A stretch of 22,891 nucleotides of DNA, from the NCBI GenBank assembly GCA_006503475.1, contig RSEH01000409.1, forward strand, positions 1-22,891, in the 5' to 3' direction. The notes under the pieces are model-generated. The model searched no databases. It saw only the letters and a program-made list of their open reading frames with translations, and was not told the DNA's origin. This DNA comes from Stentor roeselii. Taxonomy: Eukaryota; Ciliophora; Heterotrichea; Heterotrichida; Stentoridae. The translations under genes were made by a program, and so were the position numbers. Shown here in pieces: positions 1-7,892 of the stretch (positions within the stretch are counted from its first letter, which is position 1; the number at the start of each line of letters is the position of its first letter).

Positions 1-102
1 AGTATAAAGCCCGGCTGTACTATTGCAAATTCCTTCACGGGGTGTATAAACCCAATCCCAAGAATGAGAAATAGAGAGAATACTAAGTAACAGTAAACTC
101 AT
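1..102 (-). CDS. Partial secreted protein, N-terminal 34 residues
   Basis: The minus strand opens with an ATG at 100-102 and stays open to the window edge. The protein starts MSLLLLSILSISHS followed by WDWVYTP, a classic short signal peptide with a likely cleavage after the HS. The 5' flank (103 onward) has more G than C on the + strand, the polarity seen upstream of other minus-strand genes here. The family cannot be told from 34 residues. Two + strand frames are also open here, ending at TAA 88-90 and TAG 72-74, so a 3' end of a plus-strand gene is the competing reading. I prefer the minus strand because of the signal peptide. Confidence 0.5.
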   Translation of the reverse strand, partial: MSLLLLSILSISHSWDWVYTPREGICNSTAGLYT

Positions 103-1044
103 AATTATGATTGAATTATTATAAACTTTATTTCTAGTTTAGTTAGTGTAATTATAGTAAAAATATTTGAGTTATTTTTCTGCGAATTATTAATCAAGTC
201 GAATATTACTCTTAGTCAGATTTCACAAAGGTATAGGAACTTTTTTTATAAATATTCGTTTTATAAGGTGAAGTGTTTAATAATGTTTATTAAGGCTTCT
301 TTGGATCATTTAGATAGGTGGTTATTAATAAAAGTATTTAACTTATTAATTAGAGGAAAATAAGCAAATTTATAGTAAACCATAGATTTTTTTGACAGAA
401 ACTCTAAACTATAAAAATATATCAGTACGATTTAGATCAGATCACATACTTTTAACATTACATCGCAGATAACGAATGAAATATCATAAAATCCATATTA
501 TGATGATTATAAGTGAAAAAATTTATGAAAATTTCATTCTGAAATAGTTTTGATACCTACTGGGAATTAGAAACAAAATTATAGTACCTCTAATAATTGA
601 TTTAAAACTTTGAAAGAGACTGAGTCTATATAAAATTTCTAACTTGATGTTCTTTCGAAGCTCAACTTTTATTAATTATCAAAAGCACTGATTAGATATA
701 TAGAGTTCTAGTGATTTAAATAAATAAGCCACCTTTCAAATATTTATTGAGAGTAACCATCAAAGATGATATTTTATAAACGCTGGCACTAACTATAATT
801 TGAAATACCATTTTCCACAAAGGAAATTTATATGAAATGCTTAAAGACAAAAAATACTAAATAGTTCTAAGAAGTTTATTTAAAAATATTTTTTTAATAA
901 GGCTTCTTTATTCAATTCATAAAAATTAACACAAATCTGTAAAAAAATCATTAATCCGCACAGTTAGCTCTCATTAATATCCGAAAAAATACTTTCAAAA
1001 GCCATTTTGATAAGATCTTATATATAAGATACTTTGATTTATAA
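103..1044. other. AT-rich intergenic region
   Basis: This is 942 nt of very AT-rich sequence with frequent stops in every frame and many A/T runs. I see no tRNA-like cloverleaf, no long ORF and no clear repeat. It would hold the 5' flanks of two divergent genes, the one starting at 102 (-) and the one starting at 1045 (+). The last 120 nt before 1045 show the C-over-G bias typical of 5' flanks in this window. Confidence 0.6.
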
Positions 1045-1236
1045 ATGAGCTCAAGCGAATCAGTCTTCTCTCAAGACCCAGATGGTTTTATTTACACATT
1101 CGAAAACACTATTAGTTTATCCTCAAGTGATTCAATATCTTCAGAAACTCTCGAGGAAGAGTCGACTCCTGGTACAGTAAAAGCCACAGGGAAACTTTGG
1201 AACAAAGGAACTTTATGGGTTCACGAGATAGCATAG
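1045..1236 (+). CDS. Small Ser-rich hypothetical protein (63 aa)
   Basis: This short ORF runs from an ATG in the context TTTATAAATG to a TAG. The protein has a Ser/Glu-rich first half (many SSS and EEE stretches) and a more ordered tail ending in WNKGTLWVHEIA. It has no membrane segment or signal peptide, and I do not recognise a family. The start context matches that of three other genes in the window (TATAAATG or TATAAAATG), which supports a real start. It lies only 16 nt upstream of the next ATG at 1253. I looked for a 15- or 16-nt GT...AG intron that would fuse it to that gene and found none, so it is either an independent small gene or a leader ORF for the downstream gene. Confidence 0.45.
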   Translation: MSSSESVFSQDPDGFIYTFENTISLSSSDSISSETLEEESTPGTVKATGKLWNKGTLWVHEIA

Positions 1237-1252
1237 TGTTAATAAATACTTA

Positions 1253-1933
1253 ATGTCAAGCAGGAAATTTCATTCAATAGTTAACTTGTTGAGTTTATCT
1301 ATTTTAGCTCTGTTCACATTGAACATGATGAGCTTTTGCACTTTGACTGTTTCTTGTCGCTCGTTCATCCCAACTTTATCATACTCCTCTACTTTTAGGA
1401 CACATGATACCTTTAATGTGTTAGTAGCAAGCTTCCAATCACTGGCTCTATTCCTCACGTTTGTATCCTGCTATACAATAAAAGAAACAAAAGAGACTCT
1501 CGATGATAAACTTTACAGAAGGACCTTAGAAATTGGAGTAATTTTAATGACTTTAGCAGCAAGTATGGTAGACGAGTCAAGCGGGTTGGATTTCTTAGAA
1601 ATTGAAAAATATCACAAGTTTTTAACCTTTTCCCTCTGCTACTTTTCACTGCTTTGGAGCATCTCAGCCCTTTGGGAATTGAAAAACATCCAAAAAGACG
1701 ATTCACAAACTCTGCACTTTAGAATCGCATTAACATTGTTCATATTAGAAATCTTGGTTGTATGTGTTTGCATCGTCCAGTGGGTTTATTCTGGATCAAT
1801 TTATATGAATTGGTTTTTGAATCAGTACCTTGAAGGGTTGTTTGAGTGGATTGCAATCATTATTGCTGTGAGGTTTCCTTATCATATATGCAGAGTTTGC
1901 AATTGTGATATAAGAATAGTAATTGTAGGGTGA
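1253..1933 (+). CDS. Six-TM membrane protein, Frag1/DRAM/Sfk1-like
   Basis: This 226-aa protein has about six hydrophobic segments, near residues 10-30, 52-75, 90-106, 122-143, 154-181 and 195-214. The arrangement resembles the Frag1/DRAM/Sfk1 family: a polar loop after TM1 with a Pro and Ser (SFIPTLSYSS), a His before TM4 (KYH), an Arg at the start of TM5 (HFRIAL), and an Glu-Trp pair in the last TM (GLFEWIAII). Members of that family act in autophagy/lysosome regulation (DRAM) or in GPI-anchor remodelling (PGAP2/Frag1); which applies here cannot be told. It ends at TGA, which must therefore be a true stop. It follows the 63-aa ORF by 16 nt. The family assignment rests on pattern only, and an unrelated six-TM ciliate protein remains possible. 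Confidence 0.6.
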   Translation: MSSRKFHSIVNLLSLSILALFTLNMMSFCTLTVSCRSFIPTLSYSSTFRTHDTFNVLVASFQSLALFLTFVSCYTIKETKETLDDKLYRRTLEIGVILMTLAASMVDESSGLDFLEIEKYHKFLTFSLCYFSLLWSISALWELKNIQKDDSQTLHFRIALTLFILEILVVCVCIVQWVYSGSIYMNWFLNQYLEGLFEWIAIIIAVRFPYHICRVCNCDIRIVIVG

Positions 1934-2115
1934 ATTTAAGATATGAAGTTATTTAACTTAGAATTATATCTAATTAATAAAGGATTCCCTTTTGATTATC
2001 AGGCCAAATAAATAATCTTCATTATAGGAAATCTATTAAAATCAACCAAAATAATCGAAATAGATTGAATATTCAATCCAAACTGACAAAAAAACATCTC
2101 ATATTTTCTATATAA

Positions 2116-4071
2116 ATGGGAATTAGTGAAGAGAAGGAAAGAATAAACAAGAGGCTTGACCCAGAATATAAAGGTGAAGAACTTCCAGACGAGTTACTTT
2201 ACGGTCCAGTAGAGAACCGAAGATGCACAGACGTGCTCTGCTGCTTGATTTTCATAGCATTCATCGTGGCATGGTTAATTTGTGGATTTTACGGTTTTTC
2301 GAACGGTGACCCAATGATACTGACATATCCTTACGACAGTGAAGACAACCAATGTGGCCGTCCAGACCGTGATGCAGAGGACTACACTTACCTTTACTAC
2401 CCTTTTCCATTTCCCGGGTTTTTAGACAAACGGTTTTGTCTAAAGTCATGCCCTGATTCCGGTGACGATAAAACAGAGTGCATGTCAACCAATTTCTCCA
2501 CAAACTGTGAAATGACCTGGGCACAACTGGGTGATGATAGCCTCTTGAATACTAAATTCTTTGAAAAACTTGGGATCGATGAGATTGATAATATTGATGA
2601 CTCGGTGCAAGGAATCTACCAGTCGAAAAAGTACCTCAAACGTTTCTGTCTACCTGATGGGTACATGAAACTTGTTGATGACGCAGGAGATGCTGCAAAT
2701 GTTTCTAAAAGCAACATGTATGATCGCATCACTGATGCGATTGGACTTGAAACCATGACCGAATGGGTCACTGATGCTTGGATCTGCTGGGAAGTCATGT
2801 TCATCGTTGCAGGTATTACCATTGTGATTGCTGGTATTTACTTATTCCTTCTACGTTATTGCATCGGGGTAATGGTCTGGATATCGATTATTCTCACCTT
2901 CTTCTCTCTCTTGATCCTCGCGATTTTCTTGTACTGGTCAGGCGTGAATCAATACGATGACGACCCAGATACTCGAAAGACTTTAAAAATACTTGGCATC
3001 ATCATGTTCATCATAAGTGGGCTCTTCATCCTCTACATCTTCTTCATGTGCAACCGCATCCGTCTTGCAATAGCTATTTTAAAAGCTGGAGTCAGTTTCA
3101 TCAAAGACGTGCCTCTTGTTTTGCTGATTCCTCCAGTCTTCTTCGTAGTGATCATCGCGGTTTATATTTACTGGACTCTTGCGATGATCTGGCTTTACAG
3201 CAATGGAGAAACAAAAAGTCGAGGAACGAACCCGATCCCTGAAGTTGAGTGGGACTCAACAACTCGCAACGCGATTTACTTCGAGTTCTTCGGAGTGCTC
3301 TGGGTCAACGCGTTTGTCTTGGCGCTTGAACAGTTTATCTTGGCAAGTGCTGCTTGCATTTGGTACTTCGCAGCTGAAAGTGACTCAGGAGCTCAAAGGC
3401 CGATTTCCAGGTCGATTTGGAGAGCTTTCTTTTACCATCTTGGGTCTTTGGCCTTCGGAAGCTTTATCTTGGCTGTTATTTGGACTATCAAGTACTGTTT
3501 GATGTACTTGTCTAGGAAACTCAAGGACTATAAGGCTGATCAACTCATGTGTCTACTTAGGTGCTTTATTGCTTGTTTAATGTGCTATGTCAACTGTTTT
3601 GAAAGGTTTGTCAAGTTCTTGAATAAAAATGCTTATATTCAAATTGCACTGCATTCAACTTCTTTCTGCACTTCAGCTGCTGAAGCTTTTTATCTTATTT
3701 TAAGAAATGCGGGAAGATTTTTGACAGTTGGGTCTATTGGACATATATTTCAGATGCTTGGCAAGGGAATTATTTCAATCATTTCTACTTATGCAGGTTA
3801 CATGATCATTACTCATGCTGATAAATGGGCCGACAGGATTCATTCACCAGTCTTCCCAACAATCGTTTTTCTCATGATTTCTTTCCTAATCGCTGAAATT
3901 TTCATGAGTGTCTATGGAATGGCTTGTGACACGATTTTACATTGTTTCTTATGCGATGAAGAAATATCCGGTAGACAAGGAAGAGGTCCGATGCATTCTC
4001 CTGAGATCCTTAAAGATTTTATTGACAAAGAACGGCAAAAAGAAAACAAAAAAGGTTGTTGCAGCTGTTAG
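2116..4071 (+). CDS. Choline transporter-like protein (CTL/SLC44 family)
   Basis: This 651-aa multi-spanning protein has the SLC44 layout. A cytosolic N-terminus carries RRCTDVLCCLIF leading into TM1 (about 39-60). A large Cys-rich extracellular loop (about 61-222) contains the family-typical RFCLKSCP, and roughly nine further TM segments follow. The conserved C-terminal core includes RSIWRAFFYHLGSLAFGSF (near 430-450) and FLTVGSIGHIFQMLGKG. SLC44 proteins move choline or ethanolamine across plasma, mitochondrial or other membranes and supply phospholipid synthesis; the substrate here is inferred. The cytosolic tail is basic and ends in GCCSC, a cysteine cluster that could be S-acylated. The gene is intron-free and starts in the context TATATAAATG. 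Its 3' end faces the leishmanolysin-like gene. Confidence 0.9.
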   Translation: MGISEEKERINKRLDPEYKGEELPDELLYGPVENRRCTDVLCCLIFIAFIVAWLICGFYGFSNGDPMILTYPYDSEDNQCGRPDRDAEDYTYLYYPFPFPGFLDKRFCLKSCPDSGDDKTECMSTNFSTNCEMTWAQLGDDSLLNTKFFEKLGIDEIDNIDDSVQGIYQSKKYLKRFCLPDGYMKLVDDAGDAANVSKSNMYDRITDAIGLETMTEWVTDAWICWEVMFIVAGITIVIAGIYLFLLRYCIGVMVWISIILTFFSLLILAIFLYWSGVNQYDDDPDTRKTLKILGIIMFIISGLFILYIFFMCNRIRLAIAILKAGVSFIKDVPLVLLIPPVFFVVIIAVYIYWTLAMIWLYSNGETKSRGTNPIPEVEWDSTTRNAIYFEFFGVLWVNAFVLALEQFILASAACIWYFAAESDSGAQRPISRSIWRAFFYHLGSLAFGSFILAVIWTIKYCLMYLSRKLKDYKADQLMCLLRCFIACLMCYVNCFERFVKFLNKNAYIQIALHSTSFCTSAAEAFYLILRNAGRFLTVGSIGHIFQMLGKGIISIISTYAGYMIITHADKWADRIHSPVFPTIVFLMISFLIAEIFMSVYGMACDTILHCFLCDEEISGRQGRGPMHSPEILKDFIDKERQKENKKGCCSC

Positions 4072-4548
4072 TTAGTTACCTAGATTATTCTATAGCTTAA
4101 TAATTACTTTACTGATCTTGTGCAGACAAAGATTTAAAAAAACATAATCAGCCTAGAAATGCGATTAAGTATAAATATTAAATATTTAGGATAATTTAAA
4201 AGAATCAAGTAAATTTGAATAAAAATTATTTTTCTTGGCTATCTAAAACTTGATTCTTGAGAAATCATTTCATATGTCTTATATGAAAAATGTAGTGAGA
4301 GTAGTAATTTTTGCATTATTTATCATAGTAAAAGTATGATTTGATTATATAAAAAAAGTGAAAATCAAATTAATCAACTGAAATCTAACCCTATGTGCCA
4401 AAGATGCAGTTATAAATTTCAAATTTATCAGCTAGAGGCTGAAAGGCTTGATTGAAAACCTAAATCAGAATATCACTTCCATGTTTAATCCATTTGAAAC
4501 TTTCCTGTTTTTCTCTTAATTCTATCAATTCCTAAATCTATTAACTAA
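4072..4548. other. Intergenic region between convergent genes
   Basis: These 477 nt of AT-rich sequence lie between the 3' ends of the SLC44-like gene (+) and the leishmanolysin-like gene (-). Base composition is balanced between strands, unlike the skewed 5' flanks elsewhere. The only structure I can point to is a short hairpin at 4268-4288. No ORF or RNA gene is visible. Confidence 0.6.
4268..4288. repeat. Short inverted repeat (8-bp stem, 5-nt loop)
   Basis: TTTCATAT (4268-4275) is followed, after GTCTT, by its exact reverse complement ATATGAAA (4281-4288). It lies in the convergent intergenic region, so a role at transcript 3' ends is conceivable. A stem this short can arise by chance in AT-rich DNA. 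Confidence 0.3.
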
Positions 4549-7542
4549 CTATCTCTTAATGCATTTTCCATTTGATAATTTGTAATCAGATTGACAGCTA
4601 TCACACCAGTTAATAGAAGAGCAAGAAGAGCATCCAGTAGTGCATTTGGCACAAACTGACCCAGAAATATAAAATCCTGTTCGACAAGAAACACAAACTC
4701 CTTGATTGCATTTACTGCAAGAAGATGGGCATTCAACACAGTTTCCATCCTTCAAAAAGAAATCTTGTTTGCAGGTATAGCACGCAGTGGTTGAGCAAGA
4801 TTCACAAGTTTTAGGACAGCAGATCCCATAAGCTAAAACAAATTCTTCTTTACATTGTCTGCAGGCCCAATAACCTGTGCACTGAGCGCAATTATTCGCG
4901 CATTGAATGCACTTTCCAGAGTCTAAATAAAATCCAACTTTACACGATGAACAAACTTTTGATTTGCATGCTGAGCAGTTATCTCCACAGTCACCACTTC
5001 CTTCATTATCTTCTTTACCGAATTCGCATAAGCCATCATCAAGTTTATATCCTGTGTCACATGTTAAACAACGATTCGCTTGGCAAGTGATACAAAATTT
5101 TGGACAAGGAAGACATGAAGATGAGGATAAATAATAGTAAGATGCACATTCTGAGCATGATGATGGAGAGGAACAAGCAGAGCATCCAGTTGGGCACTTT
5201 GAACAAGAAGTCTTCAACGGATAAAAGCCTTTTATGCATCCTTGACACACCCCATTCATGCAAGCAGTGCACTCATTAGGGCAATTAATACAACTGTTTG
5301 AGTCTGTTAAGAAGTAAGGATCGATGCAGGTATAGCAAAAGGTACTAGAAGCACAGGTATTACAGTTATTTATACACTGCTCACAAATAGGAGTGCTGAG
5401 ATAGTAATGATCTTTACATCCTTTGCATACACCATCAAGACAAAAAGAGCAAGAACTCGGGCAATCTTCACATTTTCCATTTTTAAAGAAGTAATTCGGC
5501 TTGCATGTCCAACAAACATCTAAATTACAGGTTTCACAGGTATCAGGACAGCAGATTGCGCCGTTGATATAGTACCCGAGATTGCAACCTGAACAAACAT
5601 TATGACTACATCCTGAGCATCTTGAAGGACACAGAATACAAACCCCTGAACCATTATTTAAATATCCATCAGCACACAATGTGCAATAATTATCAGAAGA
5701 GCATTCAAGGCAGTTTTCAGGACAAGGGCTGCATGATCCTTGTTTAAGATAGAACCTTTGTAGACAACTATCACAGACATTGTTATTACAATGTTGACAA
5801 GATTTTGGGCAGTCAATACAAACTCCAGACTCCAAATAGTAATTTTCAAGGCATGACCCACATGATTGATGAGTGCAAGTGAGACATCGAGAAGGACAGC
5901 AAAAAGGATCAATGAGATTGTATCCCAAATTGCATTTAGAGCATTGGTCAGCAGCTGTACATAAGGAACACCCCACGTTGCATTCACTGCATGAAGAACC
6001 TGAGAGATAGAAACCATCAGCGCAGGTCTGGCAAACTTCCTTAGTGGTGCAGGTCAAGCATGAAGGGTCGCATCTTACACAACTTCCATCTGAAATGTAA
6101 AAGCCATCTTTGCACTTTGTACATTCAAATGAACTGGTGCAAGTCACACATTCCTCATTGCAGAGATGTTCACAGAAATCACCATAATGACCATCAAAAC
6201 ATTCACAAATTCCTTTATTACATTTTCCGTAACCACTACAAAAGTTTAAACAAGGCACTTCTTGACACAACACATCTGAAGCTGGGCACTCGATAACTCC
6301 TGCAAAGCCTACTAAAGAAATGCTTGCCCCTGTGAATGGACATTCTACTATTTGCTCTCCTATCTTAACATTCGCTGAAAATTCACCACATGATAGGACT
6401 TCATAGCATATCGCTTGTAGAGAGCCAAGAGGATTCTGAACATCTGAAGTTAAACTGCTTAAAATGCATCTACTGTTAATCCCAAATGACTCTTCTGGAG
6501 TTTTTTTAGACTGATGTTCAGTTCGACAAGATCCAAAAAGCTCAAGTGGAAGAGCACAGCCATCAATTTCGCCGATTCCATTATAATAAGCTTGGACTTC
6601 ACAATCCGCAGGTTTCAAGTTAAAAAACGAGCAAGCAGGTCCAGGCTGAGAGCACCAAACAGAACTATCAAGGCCAAAATCTCCTTCCTTGCAAGGACTG
6701 CTGAAGTACCCCGCGCCCTGACCTCTTCCCAAGAAGGGAAGTTGAGCCATTGAGTAATCCGGGAAGTACCATCCAGAATCTTCCAAAGCAGCAAGAGTAA
6801 GACTCGAAACATAATTTTCAGAAATAAATCCAAATGACAAGACTTCTCCTCTATAATACCTGGTTGACCAGAAGATCCCATCATCGACTGATAGTTCTTC
6901 ATTCAGTAAGAGGCCAGGAAGAGAATTGTAACCGAAAGCTTCTCCAATTTTTTCAATTACTTTTGGAGTTGATAAATAAATCTGTTGCCCGCTTTGGGTC
7001 TGCAGGGTTACAAGAGGGTGTTGATCATAAAGTTCTGCGAGTTGGTTTTTCTTCCAGAGAGACATTTGGGAGTTACTGATTCCTATTGCTCTGATTGTAT
7101 TTGCTGTGAGGATCGAAATCAGTTCTTCAAAAGTGTTGGGAGACGATGAGAGAAGAAGGGTCGCTGCCAAAGGATTTTCGAAAGGACTGGCTTCATTTGA
7201 ACAAACGGTACTTTTTCCTCCTCCGATAAATGGCTGATTAGAACTTTTGAGGATTATTACAAAGTCAGCGTCTTCCTCGTAAATCGATTCTCCTTCACAG
7301 TCAGGGACAGTTATAGGCATCAATAAGTTGTAGACGCTTAATGCATGACTGAAATAACTGCTCACTCCATCTAAAATTGAATCTAGAGGAAGACTGTCCT
7401 TGTTGATGAACTTCAGACGAAATGGCCCGGGTGCTGATGACCTGGTGGAAGGCAAGACTCTCGGATTATGATTATCCGATCCCTGGCTACAACTTATCAG
7501 AAGGGCTGTGATTAGAAATAAAACTTTCATTCTAGTCCACAT
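4549..7542 (-). CDS. Secreted leishmanolysin-like (M8) pseudoprotease with 18 Cys-rich modules
   Basis: This 997-aa protein has a signal peptide (best from Met5, MKVLFLITALLISCSQG), a leishmanolysin/gp63-like domain to about residue 425, one EGF-like domain (about 431-461), then 18 furin/growth-factor-receptor-like Cys modules to the C-terminus. There is no TM or obvious GPI signal, so it is probably secreted. The M8 fold is recognisable from LTLAALEDSGWY (249-259) and the Cys pattern after it. The zinc site is gone: the HExxH position reads ANTIR (147-151), followed by a family-like AIGIS; the distal HW ligand site reads FW (Phe224-Trp225); and the Met-turn ELM reads EVL (233-235). M8 enzymes are zinc endopeptidases, so this copy should be catalytically inactive and may act as a binding or matrix protein. 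The frame is intact and long, so it is a pseudoenzyme, not a pseudogene. Confidence 0.88.
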   Translation of the reverse strand: MWTRMKVLFLITALLISCSQGSDNHNPRVLPSTRSSAPGPFRLKFINKDSLPLDSILDGVSSYFSHALSVYNLLMPITVPDCEGESIYEEDADFVIILKSSNQPFIGGGKSTVCSNEASPFENPLAATLLLSSSPNTFEELISILTANTIRAIGISNSQMSLWKKNQLAELYDQHPLVTLQTQSGQQIYLSTPKVIEKIGEAFGYNSLPGLLLNEELSVDDGIFWSTRYYRGEVLSFGFISENYVSSLTLAALEDSGWYFPDYSMAQLPFLGRGQGAGYFSSPCKEGDFGLDSSVWCSQPGPACSFFNLKPADCEVQAYYNGIGEIDGCALPLELFGSCRTEHQSKKTPEESFGINSRCILSSLTSDVQNPLGSLQAICYEVLSCGEFSANVKIGEQIVECPFTGASISLVGFAGVIECPASDVLCQEVPCLNFCSGYGKCNKGICECFDGHYGDFCEHLCNEECVTCTSSFECTKCKDGFYISDGSCVRCDPSCLTCTTKEVCQTCADGFYLSGSSCSECNVGCSLCTAADQCSKCNLGYNLIDPFCCPSRCLTCTHQSCGSCLENYYLESGVCIDCPKSCQHCNNNVCDSCLQRFYLKQGSCSPCPENCLECSSDNYCTLCADGYLNNGSGVCILCPSRCSGCSHNVCSGCNLGYYINGAICCPDTCETCNLDVCWTCKPNYFFKNGKCEDCPSSCSFCLDGVCKGCKDHYYLSTPICEQCINNCNTCASSTFCYTCIDPYFLTDSNSCINCPNECTACMNGVCQGCIKGFYPLKTSCSKCPTGCSACSSPSSCSECASYYYLSSSSCLPCPKFCITCQANRCLTCDTGYKLDDGLCEFGKEDNEGSGDCGDNCSACKSKVCSSCKVGFYLDSGKCIQCANNCAQCTGYWACRQCKEEFVLAYGICCPKTCESCSTTACYTCKQDFFLKDGNCVECPSSCSKCNQGVCVSCRTGFYISGSVCAKCTTGCSSCSSINWCDSCQSDYKLSNGKCIKR

Positions 7543-7776
7543 TTTTTTAAGCTAAATTTGAATATTTTTAAGGTTTTGTCTTAATTTGAAATAAGCCAAA
7601 GGTTTCTTTAGAAATCATTTAAACGCATCTGATAGACTGTGGATCCTTCATAGAGCTAGGATTGAAGTCGTGAAAATGAAATTTTCTGGGTTTGAAATCA
7701 TTTGTTTTTATTGGTTTTATTAGAGTCGAAAAATCAAACCACTGTTATTTCAATAAATTTTTTCAGGATCTAAGAA

Positions 7777-7846
7777 CTAAACCACTTTTTTTTAAGTAGT
7801 TTAAAACACTTTTATTTGAGTAGCTTAAACCATTTTTCAAGGTGAT
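7777..7846. repeat. Three degenerate ~23-nt tandem repeats
   Basis: Three consecutive units begin with (C/T)TAAA(A/C)CA followed by a T-run and then AGTAG or GGTGA: 7777-7800 (24 nt), 7801-7824 (24 nt) and 7825-7846 (22 nt). A weaker relative, TCAAACCACTGTTATTTC, begins near 7734. The units sit about 50-115 nt past the kinase stop codon, so they lie in or just beyond its 3' UTR and upstream of the leishmanolysin-like gene's own 5' flank. Confidence 0.5.
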
Positions 7847-7874
7847 TTAAGTATATAAGTAACTCAAATAAAAG
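7809..7874. repeat. Imperfect 19-nt inverted repeat
   Basis: CTTTTATTTGAGTAGCTTA (7809-7827) and TAAGTAACTCAAATAAAAG (7856-7874) are reverse complements at 17 of 19 positions, separated by 28 nt. The left arm overlaps tandem-repeat copy 2. A transcript through here, in the 3' flank of the kinase gene, could fold into a hairpin; a role in 3'-end formation is only a possibility. Confidence 0.5.
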
Positions 7875-7892
7875 AATATCATCTTAAGTCTA

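Larger units (their letters stand above)
7543..7892. other. Intergenic region with degenerate tandem repeat
   Basis: These 350 nt separate the start of the leishmanolysin-like gene from the 3' end of the kinase gene; both are on the minus strand. The part nearest 7892 holds a degenerate tandem repeat and a long inverted repeat (listed separately). No ORF is supported. Confidence 0.6.

Noticed and set aside
1-90. Plus-strand 3' end of a gene (stops at 72-74 or 88-90)
   Set aside because: Both frames are open only for a few codons before the stops and cannot be distinguished from chance, whereas the minus strand gives an ATG with a textbook signal peptide. Not fully excluded.
4545-7079. Several 60-120-codon ORFs on both strands within the leishmanolysin-like gene
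   Set aside because: They are shadows of the 997-codon frame; their cysteine or basic-residue patterns come from the repeat's codon periodicity.
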